From Ophiocordyceps camponoti-saundersi (nom. inval.) (Eukaryota > Ascomycota > Sordariomycetes > Hypocreales > Ophiocordycipitaceae): DNA of 13,175 nt. A program made the position numbers and the translations under genes. The first letter of the stretch is position 1. Each line of letters opens with the position of its first letter. Shown here one piece after another: positions 10,001 through 13,175 of the stretch. The stretch lies in NCBI GenBank assembly GCA_003339415.1, contig PDHQ01000638.1, forward strand, positions 1 to 13,175. Reading direction: 5' to 3'. The notes under the pieces were generated by a model that was given only the letters and a program-made list of their open reading frames with translations, did no database searches and had not been told where the DNA came from.

Positions 10001-10688
10001 AGACATACTTTAAGTAACGGCGCTATCTAAGTTATATCGCAGTGTAGGTTTAGTTAAAGTAACAAATAAGATCTTTTAGTAACTCTTAAAGAGGTCACAG
10101 CCTCCTAAGAACACTTCGTCCGAATATCTGCTAATAGTTATGCGGCAACTTAACTATAAGGTTATCAGGACCTTAGGCTACTCACCTACTAAAGTGCTCT
10201 ACGGAATAGTATAGACCGGCCTAAATCTATTTTAATCTATAGGATTACTGCGTGAAGCTTTAAGATTAGGAAAGTAGGTAAAATAGCCCCTGCAAGGGAG
10301 ATATACTAACCTTATTATAGAATTTATAAGCTAAGCTAAATACCGGAGATAGGCAGCTGGAGGCAAGTTTAACGAGATTATATATTATAGGATATCTATC
10401 TACGATAAAAGAGACGAGTCCAGTCTAACCCCTAGCATATAGGTCTATCTAGCTATAGACGGAGCTATTAGGAAACTTAAGCTAACGTAGATTAGGCCGT
10501 TTAAGCTATGCTACTAGGTTAGGAGGACGTCCTAGACACTAAGGCATATTAACTATTTATCTATTAAAGGGGCCTAGGGGCTGTTATTCTATAAGGACTC
10601 GCTAAAGAAATACTATAACTAACCTAACTATTTAAGGCCTGATAACTAGCTGCCACCTAGCAAGCCGGCAGGCCTGCGGAAACTCTAA
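7086..10688 (+). pseudogene. pol: pol polyprotein: RT, RNase H, integrase, RIP-degraded
   Basis: One frame of about 1,200 codons, offset -1 from gag-pro, with many TAA/TAG and no TGA. It would copy the element RNA into DNA and insert it. The RT fingers carry IIPGTKL near 7684; palm motif A is FDLKHSY with Asp at 8004; motif B region is LPQGT near 8106; the YIDD box is at 8244-8255. RNase H keeps Asp 8694 (YIDALRFG), Glu 8817 (YKREL), Asp 8895 (IFTDHF) and Asp 9024 (ATDSLSR). Integrase has the N-terminal zinc site His 9564 and His 9588, but both partner Cys are Tyr (TAT at 9678 and 9687). The core Asp residues are at 9768 (DYIGPF) and 9948 (SDLGSAFLS), and the Glu expected after 35 residues is Lys (AAA at 10056). 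A basic C-terminal segment with IRPFKLCY follows; no chromodomain was recognised. The end is placed at TAA 10686; the start is not defined. Confidence 0.93.
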
Positions 10689-10896
10689 GTATAACTATAT
10701 TATTTTCCTTCCTCTCTTCCTTTATGCACTTTTCTTTTCCCTACTTTATAGTTTCGCAACCTCACCTTCTCGTCCTCCCGCAATATTTACCTTTTAACTA
10801 ACCACGTATTATAATAAGATTGCACTATCGTGCACCCTCGTTTTTCGAGCCTTTTCATAACCTATCTATATTTTTCTTACCCTTTTCTTTTCTAAG
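10689..10896 (+). promoter_or_regulatory. Pyrimidine-rich gap before the third frame
   Basis: 208 bp, strongly CT-rich, for example around 10703-10745 and 10855-10895, with a TATTATAATAA stretch near 10807. This layout (TATA-like stretch, CT-rich tract, then start codon) is what fungal promoters and 5' leaders look like, so the downstream frame may have had its own transcript. The sequence also begins GTATAA and ends CTAAG, so an intron joining pol to the third frame cannot be excluded. Confidence 0.35.
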
Positions 10897-12654
10897 ATAG
10901 CCCCGCGACTATCTAAGGGCAAGGCCCCTATAACGAGTATATCTTAGTATACGAGAACCCGAGAAGAAACGCCTAACTATATTTCCGATAACGAAAACAT
11001 ACTATGCTAACTATCGGGCGAGCTCGACGTCTATAGTAAAGATAAGGACTTTCGAGGAACGTTATTTAAAGCATTTTGCAAGGATTATCATAATAGGAAG
11101 CGTTCTATCCGCCCGGATAAATATATCCCACCTATAAGAACACTATATAACTACTTCCTTTAGTCGCAGGATACGAACTTTATTTTCCGCAAGCTAGGAC
11201 AAAGTGCTAAAGGGGAGCCGACGGACGAACACCCTTCACCTCCACTAGCAGACTCTAATAAGCTAGCTAACATAGCGGCTCCCATATAGGCAGCTTCTAA
11301 GGCAGAATTTAATAAGGTATACGCTCACCTTACCCGCGATTACCGTCTTAAATAGATTAAGATTTTAAGATCTTAGAAGAAAGTAACAAATTATATAATT
11401 AAGCTAGCTAATAGCAACTTTAAAAACAAAGCCTAGGATAGCTAATAGGTGGCTTAGCTAGTTATTAGGACGATATAGATAAAAGCAGAAAATGAAGTTA
11501 TTACACCCTGTATTGCTAAGTTATGGGGGGTCTCTAAAGCAGAGGCCCTCGAGTTATGGTACCCACCTATATACCTATATACCCTAAAGGAGCTATTCCT
11601 TATCGCTAACGACGTCGGCATTATATTCTTTATCTTGGCCCGAACGCCTCTATAAGACTTCTGCAGCTTAACGCTTAAGGTTAACGACTATATTAAAAAC
11701 CCTCCTAATAACCTCTCGATTAACAGCATAACGGAAGTTTAAATCGGACACTTTAGACGTTAGATCTATCGGGCAGTATTGCGTCGAATCTATTATATAT
11801 TACACCCGGCGTCGGGTGATAAGATAGAAATACGTGCAGCGCTAGCGAAGACTGCTAAGCGGATCGATAAACTATAGACTAACCTAAGCCCTGATAATAA
11901 CACTGCATAACCTATAGTGGCCCCTGTCGAGTCGTTAAATGCCGGCCAAGGCACGCTAAAACGATTGCTCGATAAGGCAGCACGGGACAGAGCAGACCAT
12001 TAGGCGGCCACGAAGCATAAGCAACAAAAACTGCTAGCAAGAAAGCCACCACCGACAATATCAGCTATAGCATTATTATTATTGCTAGCGATAGCTATTA
12101 AGGTGAAACCTGCAAGCAAGGGTCGTATAACGAAATAGATAAGCTATTTTAAACAGGACGTGCTAAGTGGAAGAGCCCCAGCCTAGACCCCTGCAGTTAA
12201 TAAGGCTCCTCCTATCGCCATTTCTAGTTCTAACTCTTCCTTAAGTAATAATAGATAAGTCGTTAGCTAACAAATAGACGACATATTTATAGAGAATGCC
12301 GCCACTAAGCCGATAATAGCAGCTAAATTAACGACTAGTCTAGCGACCGTTAGGGATAATAAAGAGGATAGAGAGGCATTTATAACTAGAATGTAAAAGA
12401 AGATTAATACTCTCCTTAAGGCTAATAACTATAACCTTAAACCTAGATATTTATCGCCTCCTATTAAGTAGATAATATAGGTTAATAGCAGACTCTAGGC
12501 ACTTAAGTAGGAGAATAATAAGTTACGAAAAAAACTCCGTAATAATCAGGTTCTTTTTAAACAAACCTTAGACATTGTTAAGGCACTTAACAGACCTAAC
12601 CGGATAGCATTATCTGTGAAGTCTTTATCTATAATAGGATCTAGCGAGATCTGA
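10897..12654 (+). pseudogene. Third element frame (ORF3), 585 codons, unknown family
   Basis: The frame starts at ATA 10897 in the context AAGATAGCC, which one TG-to-TA change would give from AAGATGGCC, and runs without indel to TGA at 12652-12654. All internal stops are TAA or TAG; the only TGA is the final one. Content: a polar N-terminus; a basic and aromatic segment near 11041-11160 (KDFRGTLFKAFCKDYHNRKR); a mixed helical middle with two surviving Trp codons near 11521-11560; a Lys/Gln/Ala-rich region about 11940-12060; a Ser/Pro-rich stretch about 12205-12245; and a C-terminal heptad segment, about 12463-12600, with Leu/Asn at a/d positions (ENNKLRKKLRNNQVLF), a likely coiled coil. The position matches env in some retroelements, but no signal peptide, fusion or anchor region is convincing. 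The five-Leu run at 12073-12087 may be former Ser (TCA to TTA). It could be a captured host gene or an element-specific nucleic-acid or assembly factor; I do not recognise it. Confidence 0.8.
12463..12600 (+). other. Predicted coiled-coil segment of ORF3
   Basis: After reading TAG as Gln or Trp, hydrophobic or Asn residues recur at heptad a/d positions over about 22 residues (Leu, Leu, Asn, Leu, Leu, Asn, Phe), with Lys, Glu, Arg and Gln between. This suggests oligomerisation. A basic stretch (KLRKKLR) overlaps the heptads. The call depends on the restored identity of several codons. Confidence 0.5.
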
Positions 12655-12788
12655 TTATTTACTAGGCTATTATGGCCTATTTCTTCCTATTATTTGTTTC
12701 TTTCTTATTCATTAGCTTGCTCTTTATCCTTCCTTTTATCCATTTCATTTTCAGATTTCAATTTATTACTTTAGTGTTAGTAATAGAC
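12655..12788 (+). other. 3' untranslated region before the 3' LTR
   Basis: T- and CT-rich, with few TpA steps and retained TG/CA steps, so less RIP-altered than the coding frames. The polypurine tract expected just upstream of the 3' LTR is not evident; the purine run AGAGGGGGAAGG lies just inside the LTR and is present in both LTRs. Confidence 0.4.
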
Positions 12789-12995
12789 TAGCTAGAGGGG
12801 GAAGGTTAAAAGGGAATAGCGTCATTCCGGTTATATGACTAACATTTGCTTAACTGCCCGTGTGGGGGGCAGTTATTCCTAGAGGATATATACATATATT
12901 AATTAATAAGGGCACCTATTAATCTTCGTATTGAGCCTATTTCTTGTGCCTGTGATTAGCTTATTTGATCCCTTAGCCTCTAACTTGTCTAGCTA
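12789..12995 (+). repeat. 3' LTR
   Basis: 207 bp, the direct repeat of 3703-3909, starting TAGCTAGA and ending TCTAGCTA, an exact 8-bp inverted repeat. It keeps more G/C than the 5' LTR at most differing sites (for example GCCCGTGTGG against GCCTATATAG), so it has been RIP-altered less or differently. Confidence 0.9.
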
Positions 12996-13000
12996 GTAGA
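12996..13000. repeat. Possible 5-bp target-site duplication, right (GTAGA)
   Basis: Partner of ATAGG at 3698-3702; the two differ by two A/G transitions. Plausible but not conclusive. Confidence 0.35.
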
Positions 13001-13175
13001 CCGTATAACAATTTTCCTTTACCCCTTATTTTTTAGATTTAGATATTGTCTCTTAAGTCTTATCCGAAAACGTAGTAGGGACCGATATCCTTTCTTATAA
13101 GTAGTGAATATAAATAATAACGCCTTAATCTTACCGCTTAGATATGTACCTATAACTATTCTCTAAAGACAGTTT
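13001..13175. other. Right flank, nothing recognised
   Basis: AT-rich sequence beyond the retrotransposon with the same TpA excess. No coherent reading frame, repeat or RNA gene was seen in the short stretch available. Confidence 0.5.

Larger units (their letters stand above)
3703..12995 (+). mobile_element. Complete RIP-inactivated Ty3/gypsy LTR retrotransposon with extra 3' ORF
   Basis: A 9,293-bp element bounded by two 207-bp direct repeats. On the + strand it carries gag-protease, then RT, RNase H and integrase in that order (RT before integrase defines Ty3/gypsy, Metaviridae), then a third long frame before the 3' LTR. Each frame can be followed without indels from end to end, but dozens of codons are TAA or TAG where Gln or Trp is expected and several catalytic or metal-binding residues are changed. 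It therefore decayed by point mutation, mainly CpA-to-TpA on either strand, the signature of RIP. It cannot encode functional proteins. The length is large for LTRs this short because of the extra frame. Confidence 0.93.

Noticed and set aside
10380..10688. Chromodomain at the integrase C-terminus
   Set aside because: Only a basic stretch with IRPFKL is visible; the aromatic-cage pattern of a chromodomain could not be traced.
10689..10896. Spliceosomal intron joining pol to ORF3
   Set aside because: GTATAA and CTAAG ends exist, but in CT-rich sequence such ends are common and no other evidence supports splicing.
10897..12654. ORF3 as a retroviral-type envelope gene
   Set aside because: Position fits, but there is no convincing signal peptide, cleavage site or anchor, and the only hydrophobic run may be altered Ser codons.

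Overview
The window reads as a repeat-filled, gene-poor stretch of a filamentous ascomycete genome that has gone through heavy repeat-induced point mutation (RIP). This is inferred from the sequence pattern: TpA is in great excess, CpA and TpG are depleted while CpG, CpC and CpT survive, and old reading frames stay in register over kilobases but are studded with TAA/TAG (never TGA) where CAA, CAG or TGG would be expected. No intact protein-coding gene was found on either strand, and no tRNA, rRNA or CRISPR array.

Left part (1-3702). A pyrimidine-rich leader precedes a RIP-degraded, unidentified reading frame of about 306 codons (293-1213), whose ATG has probably become ATA. After it come three diverged copies of one ~600-630 bp family with similar inverted ends (1264-1887, 2157-2789, 2788-3392). 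They look like non-autonomous DNA-transposon (MITE-like) relics; copies 2 and 3 abut. Copy 3 carries a run of 21 G. The spacer before the large element has a duplicated 13-bp palindromic motif.

Right part (3703-12995). A complete but dead Ty3/gypsy (Metaviridae) LTR retrotransposon of 9,293 bp lies on the + strand: 5' LTR (207 bp), leader, gag-protease frame (about 4309-7080), pol frame with RT, RNase H and integrase (7086-10688; -1 relative to gag-pro), a 208-bp pyrimidine-rich gap, a third long frame of 585 codons plus stop (10897-12654), a short 3' untranslated stretch, and 3' LTR (207 bp). The LTRs are about 84% identical and nearly all differences are transitions. The flanks carry a possible 5-bp target duplication altered by transitions. 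RT and RNase H catalytic residues survive, whereas the integrase zinc-finger cysteines, its catalytic glutamate and the last gag zinc-knuckle cysteine are mutated in the RIP direction.

The most interesting item is the third frame. It sits where env sits in some retroelements, has no recognisable family, no convincing signal peptide or membrane segment, and ends in a predicted coiled coil. It may be a captured or element-specific accessory gene. The rest (12996-13175) is AT-rich flank with nothing recognisable.
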